Source of the DNA: Victivallales bacterium
GTDB taxonomy: Bacteria > Verrucomicrobiota > Lentisphaeria > Victivallales > Victivallaceae
Direction: 5' to 3'
Length of the DNA: 6,455 nt
Assembly: GCA_019038735.1 (NCBI GenBank)
Contig: JAHOYW010000329.1
Location: 1 to 6,455 of the forward strand
Shown: positions 1 through 6,455 of the stretch, piece by piece
How the letters are laid out: each line of letters begins with the position of its first letter
Numbering within the stretch: position 1 is the first letter of the stretch
The notes under the pieces: generated by a model
Seen by the model: the letters and a program-made list of their open reading frames with translations, nothing else
What the model was told of the DNA's origin: nothing
The model's database searches: none
Translations under genes and position numbers: made by a program

Positions 1-24
1 GCAGTTAATCCGCTTTTGAACAAC

Positions 25-87
25 TGAAGTGTCGCACTTCAAACTTTAATGTAGGATTCCTTAAGTGCGAAATCTTATATTTCACAC
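25..87 (-). other. Non-coding segment with competing inverted repeats
   Basis: The first 146 bases hold no supportable gene. Read as minus-strand RNA, two consecutive hairpins can form. One is a 9-bp stem with one G-U pair (87-79 with 73-65, 5-base loop). The other is a perfect 7-bp stem (41-35 with 31-25, loop CGA). An exact 8-bp alternative pairs 70-63 (UCGCACUU) with 39-32 (AAGUGCGA) and would disrupt both. No T-run follows, so it is not a plain terminator. It could be an RNA processing or regulatory element ahead of the next gene, but chance is possible. Confidence 0.3.
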
Positions 88-146
88 GACCCTAATAGCT
101 TTCAAGTAATGTAAAAACAGCCCATCATCCTTAATGTTTAAAAACA

Positions 147-509
147 TCAGCCTCTTGTAATCGTTAAAACTTCAGATTCACGCTCTAAAAAAGTTAAAGC
201 CCGTGGGCTGAAACTCGCATGTGAACGCTGATGATATTCGCGCGCCCCTACCCCGTCAATCTTTTCCGACTTGATCTGATCCGCGGCACTGAGTTTATCA
301 TAGTGTTCAGCTAAAAATACCGCTTGCTCGCTGACCGCGCATAATTGAAAAATCCGAAGCGGGTCTATTTCCACTATTCCTAGATAAGCGCAGACATCGT
401 CTGTAGCCATCTTGAAAGCAGCGTTTTTTTTAGTATTATCAAGCGCAGTCCAAAAATCCGCCTGCAAATGCAAAGTAAGATATTCATTAACAGCACTAAT
501 TTCTATCAT
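147..509 (-). CDS. Putative phage head-tail connector / head completion protein
   Basis: This 120-residue, largely helical protein lies directly after the major capsid gene. Its pattern resembles the small phage head-tail adaptor family: an N-terminal VNEYLTLHL..FW segment (8-20), a helix with AAFKMATDDVCAYLG (30-44), a second helix rich in Ala (about 55-76), and the late phrase SEKIDGV (81-87) followed by FSPRALTFL (100-108). In such proteins a similar 'SEKIG...SPRA' arrangement comes after the helical bundle. They dock under the portal and close the filled head. The start ATG at 509 has AGGAGA (522-517) 7 bases upstream, and the gene has no promoter that I can recognise. It would be reached by read-through of the capsid terminator or from a promoter hidden in 510-530. 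Family assignment is by pattern and position only. A gene of unknown function in a phage structural operon is the fallback. Confidence 0.6.
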   Translation of the reverse strand: MIEISAVNEYLTLHLQADFWTALDNTKKNAAFKMATDDVCAYLGIVEIDPLRIFQLCAVSEQAVFLAEHYDKLSAADQIKSEKIDGVGAREYHQRSHASFSPRALTFLERESEVLTITRG

Positions 510-530
510 AATAATTTCTCCTGAAAGCTT

Positions 531-577
531 AAAAAAGGGCTTATGTCTGTATGATAACTAATAACAGACATAAGCCC
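531..577 (-). terminator. Intrinsic terminator after the major capsid gene
   Basis: Perfect 14-bp inverted repeat: GGGCTTATGTCTGT at 537-550 and its exact reverse complement at 564-577, with a 13-base loop. On the minus strand the stem is followed by six T residues (536-531). It begins 10 bases after the capsid stop. The plus strand has no T-run after the stem, so it acts on leftward transcription. The next gene starts at 509 in the same direction, so this should cut expression between the abundant capsid protein and later genes. Confidence 0.93.
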
Positions 578-587
578 ATAAGGAAGG

Positions 588-1739
588 TTACGCAGCCTGA
601 ATAGCAGCTAAAGCCGCGGCACTGGACTGTAAACCATGGATACGACACAGACGTTGGCGAGCGTTTTTGAACTCGAGCGTCAATTCGCCAAGTGCCATAC
701 GTTTGATTCCATCAAAACCCTTAGGCGTCGCGTCTTCGTCTGACAAAGAACGACCTTTGAGATTAGACAAACCGAATCCGGCAGCATCCATTACCCAGGC
801 ATCAGTATCCGGCACGTCAGGATCAGCCATAATAGTCATCGCGCGACCATTAATCTCGTTGACCACAACCGCTACATAAGCTCCACGTTTGTCGTCAGAA
901 CGAACGATCTGCAGTTTATCGCGGAATTCATTGGATAAAACACGCGCCTGTCCGGGAGAACAAAGTATTTGAGATGGCTCACCGCCTTCACTAAGAATAT
1001 TCTGAGCAGCGTCATTGACCATAAAACTGTCAAGAGCTATGCCCGCAGCATCAATTCCGAGAGAACTGCCGCTAGTTCCATAATAGTACAAACCGCCGAT
1101 TTCACCGATTGTACCGGAAGCAGCTTGAATGCGGCGTCCGAATAAAGCGACACGGTTAAGATCGCGAGCAGTTTCGCCAAGCGCGAATGCAGTCTGACGA
1201 TTGATCTGGTTATCAACATTACCGAGAATATTGATTGCCAGCGCGGAACCGGTCAGAATAATATCTTTACGGAAGATTTGAGTACAGTTGTAGTCAGAAT
1301 CGCTCAAGTGATACGATTCTTCGCCGTCGCCGTTAGCACTGCCTTCGACCATCGGAGAGCTGACAATATTCAGAATATCATCAGTAGCCGGTGTAGTTAT
1401 GCTTGAACCATTAGTCGCAACCAGCAGTACAGTAAAAGTAGTTGAACTGTTGACAGCAGTAACCTGGAATAAAGCAGAATCGTCTTTAACAACCACTAAA
1501 GTTCCAACTTTAAGTTTAGCGACATCCAATGGTGATGCTGTAACCACCATGCTAGTTACATCGCTGGCAGTCAGTGCGCGCCCGGCGATTTGGTCTTCGA
1601 GCCATTCATGTTTTTGCTGACTCGCGTCTTCGACACGTTTGAAATTAGAGATAAACCTTGGTTCATCCTTGATTACCGTTGAAAGGACATCGGTAAGATC
1701 ACGTTTTTTTTCTGAAAAACTGTAAGTATATAAAGCCAT
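588..1739 (-). CDS. Phage major capsid protein, SU10/DUF5309 type (HK97 fold)
   Basis: This 383-residue protein matches the DUF5309/SU10-type major capsid family in its layout. The N-terminal arm contains RDLTDVLSTV (13-22) and KHEWLEDQIAG (43-53), where the family has its 'kHEWltD' phrase. A beta-rich inserted region follows (about 60-131, with KVGTLVVV and FQVTAVNSSTTFTV), closed by EGS (132-134). Then come SDYNCTQIFRKDI (148-160), leading into the long helix, and later SEGGEPSQILCSPGQARVL in the peripheral domain. The C-terminus is LEFKNARQRLCRIHGL plus an Ala-rich tail. The protein would form the icosahedral shell with the scaffold encoded just upstream. The ATG at 1739 has AAGGA 8 bases before it, and the 16-base gap to the scaffold stop implies co-transcription. 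A strong terminator follows 10 bases after the stop, as expected for a gene expressed at far higher levels than its neighbours. The ORF is intact, which argues against a long-decayed remnant. Confidence 0.92.
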   Translation of the reverse strand: MALYTYSFSEKKRDLTDVLSTVIKDEPRFISNFKRVEDASQQKHEWLEDQIAGRALTASDVTSMVVTASPLDVAKLKVGTLVVVKDDSALFQVTAVNSSTTFTVLLVATNGSSITTPATDDILNIVSSPMVEGSANGDGEESYHLSDSDYNCTQIFRKDIILTGSALAINILGNVDNQINRQTAFALGETARDLNRVALFGRRIQAASGTIGEIGGLYYYGTSGSSLGIDAAGIALDSFMVNDAAQNILSEGGEPSQILCSPGQARVLSNEFRDKLQIVRSDDKRGAYVAVVVNEINGRAMTIMADPDVPDTDAWVMDAAGFGLSNLKGRSLSDEDATPKGFDGIKRMALGELTLEFKNARQRLCRIHGLQSSAAALAAIQAA

Positions 1740-1755
1740 AATTTTTTTCCTTAAA

Positions 1756-2370
1756 TTAGTTTGTTATTTCCGGAGCATTTGCCAGCATGGCAGTGATGTC
1801 TCCACTTTGTTTTGCGCTGGAAAATTCCATTTCGTGTCCGCCCGGGCTGCTACCGCTGCCGGAGCGAAGTTCCAAATGAAACAATTTTGGTGAACTGTCA
1901 CGCAGTTCAGTCATAAATTCTTCAACTTGGTCAGATGTTTCCAACGAAACATTTCCCTGCTTGAGCAGAAATCCTAAATATCCAGGATCATTAAACTGTT
2001 TTTCTTTAGCCAGTTTGCCGACTTTCTGTTGAAATTTAATCTGCTCCAATTCCTGTTTTGACAAATTCCTTTCTGTCGTTAATGACGAAACATTTTCACG
2101 CAGTTGCTTGAGTTCAAAACTATGAGTCTTTTCGAGTTTTTCATGTTCTGACAAATCGCGATTTTCCAATTCATCAAGCCGTGAACTAACTTTTCCAAGC
2201 GTCTCATTCAGTTCATTTTTTTGTTGTTCAAGGTCCTTGCGTTTTGCAATTTCCGCATCCAAACGACTTTTGGGAATTCCCTGCGGGCGAAATTCACTAA
2301 GTGATTTACGCTCTTCATTTGAAAGCGTCTGACCATCCACCACTTTCCCGAGAATTTCCGTTACATCCAT
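1756..2370 (-). CDS. Phage capsid scaffolding protein (putative)
   Basis: This 204-residue, highly charged protein is probably a phage head scaffolding protein. After a short N-terminal segment it shows GIPKSRLD (31-38), a phrase typical of tailed-phage scaffold proteins ('PKxRLDE...'). A long Glu/Lys/Gln-rich coiled coil follows (about 38-123). Then come FNDPGYLGFLL (126-136), also reminiscent of scaffolds, and a Gly/Ser-rich linker with a flexible C-terminus. There is no Cys, signal peptide or membrane segment. Scaffolds of this type guide capsid proteins into a procapsid and then leave the particle. The identification rests on the coiled-coil pattern, size and position directly before the major capsid gene, 16 bases away. 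The start is set by a strong AAAAGGAG site. Nothing like a protease domain is fused to it. A generic coiled-coil protein is the alternative, but the context makes that unlikely. Confidence 0.83.
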   Translation of the reverse strand: MDVTEILGKVVDGQTLSNEERKSLSEFRPQGIPKSRLDAEIAKRKDLEQQKNELNETLGKVSSRLDELENRDLSEHEKLEKTHSFELKQLRENVSSLTTERNLSKQELEQIKFQQKVGKLAKEKQFNDPGYLGFLLKQGNVSLETSDQVEEFMTELRDSSPKLFHLELRSGSGSSPGGHEMEFSSAKQSGDITAMLANAPEITN

Positions 2371-2477
2371 TTAACATCTCCTTTTGTTAGGGTTAATCTA
2401 TGCGACTGCACAGCTTTTTTACGTGAGTGACCACGATTTACCCATAAAAGTAATGTCAACCAAAAGGGAAAAAGTGC
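2371..2477 (-). promoter_or_regulatory. Leader of the phage head module, with a possible promoter
   Basis: This 107-base gap lies between the hydrogenase terminator and the scaffold gene and holds no ORF. A perfect -35 hexamer TTGACA reads on the minus strand at 2459-2454. No good -10 box sits 16-18 bases further on (the position gives TCGTGG), so the promoter call is weak. It may be phage-specific or lie elsewhere. The AAAAGGAG ribosome binding site of the scaffold gene is at 2385-2378, 7 bases from its ATG. I see no tRNA or clear attachment-site repeat here. Confidence 0.3.
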
Positions 2478-2514
2478 AAAAAAAAAACAGCGAACCGGAA
2501 TTTCCAGTTCGCTG
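2478..2514 (-). terminator. Intrinsic terminator of the hydCBA operon
   Basis: Arms 2488-2495 and 2507-2514 (CAGCGAAC / GTTCGCTG) form a perfect 8-bp stem. It extends inward past one C/A mismatch with G-C, G-C and A-T pairs to a 3-base loop. Read on the minus strand, the stem is followed at once by ten T residues (2487 down to 2478). It starts 24 bases after the hydA stop. Five T residues (2515-2519) also follow the stem on the plus strand, so weak two-way action is possible. Confidence 0.95.
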
Positions 2515-2538
2515 TTTTTAATTTAAGTAATATTGCCT

Positions 2539-4284
2539 TTACTTGTCGCAGACGTTTCCACGGTTTGTATATTTGGTGTGGAGCAGCTTGTGCGCTATAG
2601 CACTTCCAGGTTTCTCGAGAAATTCCGCATACAGTTTTTTGATATGTGGATTTTCATGGGATTTACGAATCGGGAGAGATTCATCAGCCTGGTAAATCGC
2701 GGCACAGCGTTTATCAAGGATAGAGCTGTCTCCACGAGTATAAGGCTGACCGCCACCGTTTAAACAACCGCCCGGGCAAGCCATAATTTCAATAGCATGA
2801 TACTGAGCTTCGCCGTTCTGTATTTTTTCAAGAATCTTACGTGCGTTGCTCAAACCGGAACAAACCGCAACTTTAAGATCAATACCTGCAACAGGAACTG
2901 TCGCTTCTTTGATGCCTTGAAGACCACGAACTGCTGTAAAATTAAGGTCTTTGAGTTCCTCTTTAGTGAGCCATTCAGCAGCAGTACGCAGAGCAGCTTC
3001 AAGCACTCCGCCGGACGCTCCAAAGATAACCCCGGCTCCACTTGCTTCGCCAAGCGGATTATCGTATTCCTGAGATTCAAGTTTATCAATTTGAATACCT
3101 GCTTCCTTGAACATACTGGCAAGTTCGCGAGTTGAAATAACAATATCAACGTCACGCACACCATCCGGCGCAAACTCTTCACGAGATGCTTCATATTTTT
3201 TAGATAAACAAGGCATGACGGAAACAACAACAATATCTTCCGGTTTCATATCCAGTTTTTCAGCATAATAACTCTTTGCAATCGCTCCGAACATCTGTTG
3301 CGGACTCTTCGCGGTAGACGGCATATAAAGCAATTCAGGAAATTGATGTTCCATGAACTTCACCCAGCCCGGACAACATGATGTCAGAATAGGCAGGTTT
3401 TCATTCTTAGTGATGCGGTCGATCAATTCAGTAGTTTCTTCCATGATAGTCAAGTCAGCGGCAAAGTCAGTATCGAAGACTTTATCGAAACCAAGCATTT
3501 TCAAACCGGCAACCATCTGTCCAGTCGCAACTGTTCCCGGAGCCATATCAAAACATTCACCAATCGCAACACGTACTGCCGGAGCAGTCTGCACGATTAC
3601 ATGTTTGCCTTTGGCATTAAGAGAGCGCCAAACTTTATAACGATGATTTTCTTCAGTGAGAGCACCAACCGGGCAAGCTATGACACATTGACCGCAGAAT
3701 ACACAAATACTTTCACTTAAGGGCATCAAATCAGCAGGACCGACAACCGCTTCAAAACCTCGTCCGACACCCGAAAGTACACCAACACTTTGAACATCGG
3801 TACAAGCTGATTCACAGCGGCGGCACATGATACATTTATCAAGGTCACGAACAATGGCATCACATGAAAGATCAAGTTTATATTCAGACATTTTGCCTTC
3901 AAACATAACGTGATGCAAGTCCATTTCGCTGGCAAGACGCTGTAATTCACAGTCGCCGTTCTTTTCACAAGTCAAACAATCTTTAGGATGATCCGAAAGG
4001 ATTAAATCCAATATTGAACGACGCGCATTGATAGCGCGAAGCGTATTAGTCTTTACAGCCATGCCTTCAGTTACTGGAGTACAGCATGCAGGAGCCAGAT
4101 TATTACGCCCCTCCACTTCCACTACACAAATACGACATGAGCCGATACGATGCTCAAATGAAAAACAATCGAGTTCGAAATGACATAAAGTCGGAATTTT
4201 GATTCCGATTTTTTGGGCGGCAGTAAGAATAGTCGCGTTTTTAGCGACTTTTACCGCTATATTATTAATAGTTACATTTACCAT
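2539..4284 (-). CDS. hydA: Bifurcating [FeFe] hydrogenase catalytic subunit HydA
   Basis: This 581-residue protein is the H2-forming or H2-oxidising subunit and looks intact. Domains in order: a plant-type [2Fe-2S] ferredoxin (C34, C50, C53, C67); a NuoG-like His-ligated [4Fe-4S] site (H99, C103, C106, C112); a two-cluster ferredoxin (C151/154/157/161 and C194/197/200/204); the H-cluster domain; and a small-subunit-like tail (about 525-575). All three H-cluster signatures are present: TSCCPGW (301-307), MPCLSKKYE (357-365) and EIMACPGGCLNGGGQP (499-514). By alignment from memory with the clostridial enzyme CpI, the proton path is complete: C303, E283, E286 and S323. Electrons would pass through the iron-sulfur chain to HydB and HydC. 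The enzyme needs HydE, HydF and HydG maturases, which are not in the window. The ATG at 4284 has AGGAG 11 bases upstream. The protein lacks a signal peptide and membrane segments, so it is cytoplasmic. It is the last gene of the operon, 24 bases before a terminator hairpin. Confidence 0.97.
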   Translation of the reverse strand: MVNVTINNIAVKVAKNATILTAAQKIGIKIPTLCHFELDCFSFEHRIGSCRICVVEVEGRNNLAPACCTPVTEGMAVKTNTLRAINARRSILDLILSDHPKDCLTCEKNGDCELQRLASEMDLHHVMFEGKMSEYKLDLSCDAIVRDLDKCIMCRRCESACTDVQSVGVLSGVGRGFEAVVGPADLMPLSESICVFCGQCVIACPVGALTEENHRYKVWRSLNAKGKHVIVQTAPAVRVAIGECFDMAPGTVATGQMVAGLKMLGFDKVFDTDFAADLTIMEETTELIDRITKNENLPILTSCCPGWVKFMEHQFPELLYMPSTAKSPQQMFGAIAKSYYAEKLDMKPEDIVVVSVMPCLSKKYEASREEFAPDGVRDVDIVISTRELASMFKEAGIQIDKLESQEYDNPLGEASGAGVIFGASGGVLEAALRTAAEWLTKEELKDLNFTAVRGLQGIKEATVPVAGIDLKVAVCSGLSNARKILEKIQNGEAQYHAIEIMACPGGCLNGGGQPYTRGDSSILDKRCAAIYQADESLPIRKSHENPHIKKLYAEFLEKPGSAIAHKLLHTKYTNRGNVCDK

Positions 4285-4308
4285 AATTTAAAATTCTCCT
4301 GTGAAGTA

Positions 4309-6141
4309 TTATGTTCTGTCAATAGCATGGAATTTACAAGCTTGATAACAAACACCACACTTAATACATTTTTCTTGATCAATAAGGTGCATTTCCTTGC
4401 GTTCGCCTGAAATACAGGAAACCGGACAGTTTCTGGCACATAGCGTACAGCCCACACACTTATCATTAACTGTGTAAGTAATGAGTTTTGTACAGACTCC
4501 AGCCGGACAACTTTTTTCATTGATGTGCGCTTCATATTCATCTTTGAAATTAGCCAGCGTTGAAAGAACCGGATTTGGAGAAGTCTGTCCAAGTCCGCAC
4601 AAAGCTGTATCCTTAATGGCGTATGCCAGGTTTTTAAGCTTTACTATTGTCTCCATAGTGGCTTTACCCTCGCAAATACGCTCGAGCATTTCATGCAGAC
4701 GCGTATTGCCGATACGGCAAGGCGTACATTTACCACAAGATTCATCAAGTGTAAAATCAAGGAAGAATTTAGCGATGTTAACCATGCAGTCGTCTTCGTC
4801 CATGACAATCATCCCACCGGAACCCATCATTGAACCAATCGCCTTAAGGGTATCATAATCAATACCGGTATCCAAACGGTCAGCCTTTAAGCAACCACCG
4901 GAAGGTCCACCGGTTTGAACCGCTTTAAATTCTTTGCCGTCCTTGATGCCGCCGCCGAGAGTAAAAATAATGTCACGCAGGCTTGTTCCCATAGGAACCT
5001 CGACCAGACCAACATTTTCAACTTTACCAGCAAGGGCAAAAACTTTAGTACCGGGAGATTTTTCAGTACCGATAGAGCGAAACCATTTAGCTCCTCCACG
5101 GATAATCGCTGGAATATTGGCATAAGTCTCAACATTATTAACGATGGTCGGCTTGCCCCACAATCCTGAAATTGCCGGGAATGGAGGTTTGAAAGTCGGC
5201 TCACCGCGCTTGCCTTCAATAGAGTGAATCAAAGCTGTTTCTTCACCACAGACAAATGCTCCGGCACCATATTTCAATTGAATTTTAAAGTTAAAACCGC
5301 TTCCGAAAATATTTTTACCCAGCAAAGCTTTATCTTCAGCCTGCTTGATAGCAATCTTCAAACGCTTGATTGCCAAAGGATATTCCGCACGAATATAAAT
5401 AATTCCAGTATCAGCTCCGATGGCATAAGCACCAATAGCCATTGCCTCAAGTACCGAATGCGGATCGCCTTCAAGCACCGCGCGATCCATAAACGCGCCC
5501 GGATCGCCTTCGTCAGCGTTACAAATCATGTATTTTTGACCAGCAGGCTGGGAAGCCGCAAATCCCCACTTGACGCCAGTCGGAAAACCGCCGCCGCCAC
5601 GTCCACGCAGACCGGATTCGCTTATTTCCTTGACAACATCTTCAGGAGTCATATCCGTCAAAACTTTGCCAAGTGCCTGATAACCATCATTTTTTAGATA
5701 ATCTTCAAGTTTTTCCGGATCAATGCGACCACTGTTACGCAAAACGATACGAGCCTGAATCTTATTGTCTTCATTTTTTTCTATTTCAGGATAATACCAG
5801 GTATTCTCAACTGTATTTATATCAGATGCAATATCCGCGAGATGACGTACGATACTACCCACATCACGTTCTTTCACATTACTATAAGTGATGCTTGACT
5901 CGCTATTACAGATTTCAACACTTGGCTCAGCGAAGCACTGACCAACACAACCTGTTTCAACTATTTCAACAGCGTCTCCAAGTTCAGCTTCAGCTATGCA
6001 CTTCTTGACTTCTTCGAGTATCGGAGTAGCTCCGGCGGCGATTCCACAAGTTCCCATGGAAATCAATATCTTAGTCGCGGCAGAACCTTTTTGTTTCAAA
6101 GCTTCAAGCTGCTGATTTAATGTTTCAACATTATCAATCAT
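4309..6141 (-). CDS. hydB: Bifurcating [FeFe] hydrogenase flavoprotein subunit HydB (NuoF-like, NAD(P)H-oxidising)
   Basis: This 610-residue protein has the full HydB/HndC architecture. Residues about 22-105 form a thioredoxin-like [2Fe-2S] domain (GTCGIAAGA at 30-38, TGCVGQC at 63-69). Residues about 115-460 are the NuoF 51-kDa core, with the FMN glycine-rich loop GLRGRGGGGFPTG (177-189), the nucleotide-site stretch CNADEGDPGAF (207-217) and CGEETAL (298-304), then an SLBB-type segment. C469, C472, C475 and C515 bind a [4Fe-4S] cluster. The C-terminus is a two-cluster ferredoxin (C562/565/568/572 and C592/595/598/602). H539, C545 and C550 lie where a zinc hinge has been described in relatives; that match is inferred. 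The protein oxidises or reduces NAD(P)H at FMN and is the presumed site of bifurcation to ferredoxin. NAD versus NADP preference cannot be read. The ATG at 6141 has a TGGAGA site 10 bases upstream, and hydA follows after 24 bases. The first motif of the N-terminal domain shows one Cys where NuoE-like domains have two. Confidence 0.96.
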   Translation of the reverse strand: MIDNVETLNQQLEALKQKGSAATKILISMGTCGIAAGATPILEEVKKCIAEAELGDAVEIVETGCVGQCFAEPSVEICNSESSITYSNVKERDVGSIVRHLADIASDINTVENTWYYPEIEKNEDNKIQARIVLRNSGRIDPEKLEDYLKNDGYQALGKVLTDMTPEDVVKEISESGLRGRGGGGFPTGVKWGFAASQPAGQKYMICNADEGDPGAFMDRAVLEGDPHSVLEAMAIGAYAIGADTGIIYIRAEYPLAIKRLKIAIKQAEDKALLGKNIFGSGFNFKIQLKYGAGAFVCGEETALIHSIEGKRGEPTFKPPFPAISGLWGKPTIVNNVETYANIPAIIRGGAKWFRSIGTEKSPGTKVFALAGKVENVGLVEVPMGTSLRDIIFTLGGGIKDGKEFKAVQTGGPSGGCLKADRLDTGIDYDTLKAIGSMMGSGGMIVMDEDDCMVNIAKFFLDFTLDESCGKCTPCRIGNTRLHEMLERICEGKATMETIVKLKNLAYAIKDTALCGLGQTSPNPVLSTLANFKDEYEAHINEKSCPAGVCTKLITYTVNDKCVGCTLCARNCPVSCISGERKEMHLIDQEKCIKCGVCYQACKFHAIDRT

Positions 6142-6161
6142 TATTCTTTATCTCCACTTGC

Positions 6162-6455
6162 TTATTTGCAGTCGCTGATAATCTCAGCAACCATCTTCGT
6201 CGTTACTTTTCCATAGACTTTCTCGTTGACCATCACCACCGGTGCCAAACTGCATGCTCCAACACAGCGCAGTCCGCCCAATGAAAATTTCTCATCAGGA
6301 CTAGTCTCACCTTCTTCAAGAAGCAGAAGACGCTTAAATTCCTGCATTATTGAGTCAGCACCTCTGACAAAACAAGCTGTTCCAGTACAAATATTAATTT
6401 TATATTTGCCAACTGGTTTATCAGTAAAATAAGAATAAAAACTTATTACGCCATA
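6162..6455 (-). CDS. hydC: Bifurcating [FeFe] hydrogenase subunit HydC, NuoE-like [2Fe-2S] protein (5'-truncated by window edge)
   Basis: The frame is open from the window edge to a TAA stop and gives 97 residues, starting YGVISFYSYF. It is the C-terminal part of a NuoE/HndA-type thioredoxin-like [2Fe-2S] protein. These are usually about 160 residues, so some 60-70 N-terminal residues lie outside the window. The four expected cluster ligands are visible, numbered from the first residue here: C23 and C28 in CTGTAC, and C64 and C68 in RCVGAC, followed by SLAP as is typical of the family. An internal ATG at 6347 would drop the first Cys pair and is not the start. In HydABC enzymes this subunit sits against the flavoprotein and carries a [2Fe-2S] cluster near the FMN. 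It is cytoplasmic. The gene ends 20 bases before hydB, which supports one operon. Family assignment is secure; the subunit name follows from the two genes downstream. Confidence 0.95.
   Translation of the reverse strand, partial: YGVISFYSYFTDKPVGKYKINICTGTACFVRGADSIMQEFKRLLLLEEGETSPDEKFSLGGLRCVGACSLAPVVMVNEKVYGKVTTKMVAEIISDCK

Noticed and set aside
1..42. A possible new gene starting with TTG at 42-40 on the minus strand, with AAGGA about 15 bases upstream
   Set aside because: Only 14 codons are visible before the window edge, the start is a rare one, the spacing is too long and the region is taken up by inverted repeats. It cannot be supported.
134..147. Small hairpin ATGTTT/AAACAT at the end of the connector gene as a terminator
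   Set aside because: The stem is only 6 AT-rich pairs with a 2-base loop and no T-run follows on the minus strand.
588..1739. The capsid-like protein as an encapsulin-type shell enclosing the neighbouring hydrogenase
   Set aside because: The sequence matches the SU10/DUF5309 phage capsid layout, is paired with a scaffold protein, and is cut off from the hydrogenase genes by a strong terminator. No cargo-loading peptide is evident at the C-termini of HydA or HydB.
4278..4592. A 104-codon minus-strand frame overlapping the end of hydB
   Set aside because: It is out of frame with the conserved C-terminal ferredoxin domain of HydB, which clearly continues to its own TAA at 4309. There is no sign of a frameshift.
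5224..5697. A 157-codon open frame on the plus strand opposite hydB, and similar plus-strand frames elsewhere
   Set aside because: They lie wholly inside strongly conserved minus-strand genes, give no recognisable domain and have Ser/Thr/Phe-rich sequences typical of antisense shadows.

Overview
The window reads as part of the genome of an anaerobic, probably fermentative bacterium. The evidence is an electron-bifurcating (group A3 type) [FeFe] hydrogenase operon, which is oxygen-sensitive metabolism. Every gene start carries a clear AGGAG/GGAG-type ribosome binding site and base composition is moderate, somewhat AT-rich. I cannot fix the lineage from sequence alone. All real genes lie on the minus strand, so transcription runs from right to left.

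Right two thirds (6455 to about 2478): three closely spaced genes encode the subunits of a soluble HydABC/Hnd-type hydrogenase. They are a NuoE-like [2Fe-2S] subunit (hydC, 5' end cut off by the window edge), a 610-residue NuoF-like flavoprotein with extra ferredoxin domains (hydB), and a 581-residue catalytic subunit with a complete H-cluster and a NuoG-like iron-sulfur relay (hydA). Such complexes couple NAD(H) and ferredoxin to H2 (NADH + 2 reduced ferredoxin + 3 H+ <-> 2 H2 + NAD+ + 2 oxidised ferredoxin). All key ligand and proton-path residues of hydA are present. The operon closes with a textbook intrinsic terminator just after hydA.

Left third (2370 to 147): about 110 bases beyond that terminator a phage head-assembly module begins. 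It holds a coiled-coil scaffolding protein, an SU10/DUF5309-type HK97-fold major capsid protein 16 bases downstream, a perfect 14-bp-stem terminator, and a small protein that looks like a head-tail connector. No terminase, portal or protease lies between the hydrogenase operon and the scaffold gene, where a complete prophage would normally carry them. The last 146 bases hold no gene but contain inverted repeats that could form mutually exclusive RNA hairpins.

The hydrogenase genes and the capsid genes are most simply two unrelated neighbours: a host metabolic operon and a prophage, prophage remnant or satellite inserted just past its terminator. The abrupt junction is the most unusual point of the window.
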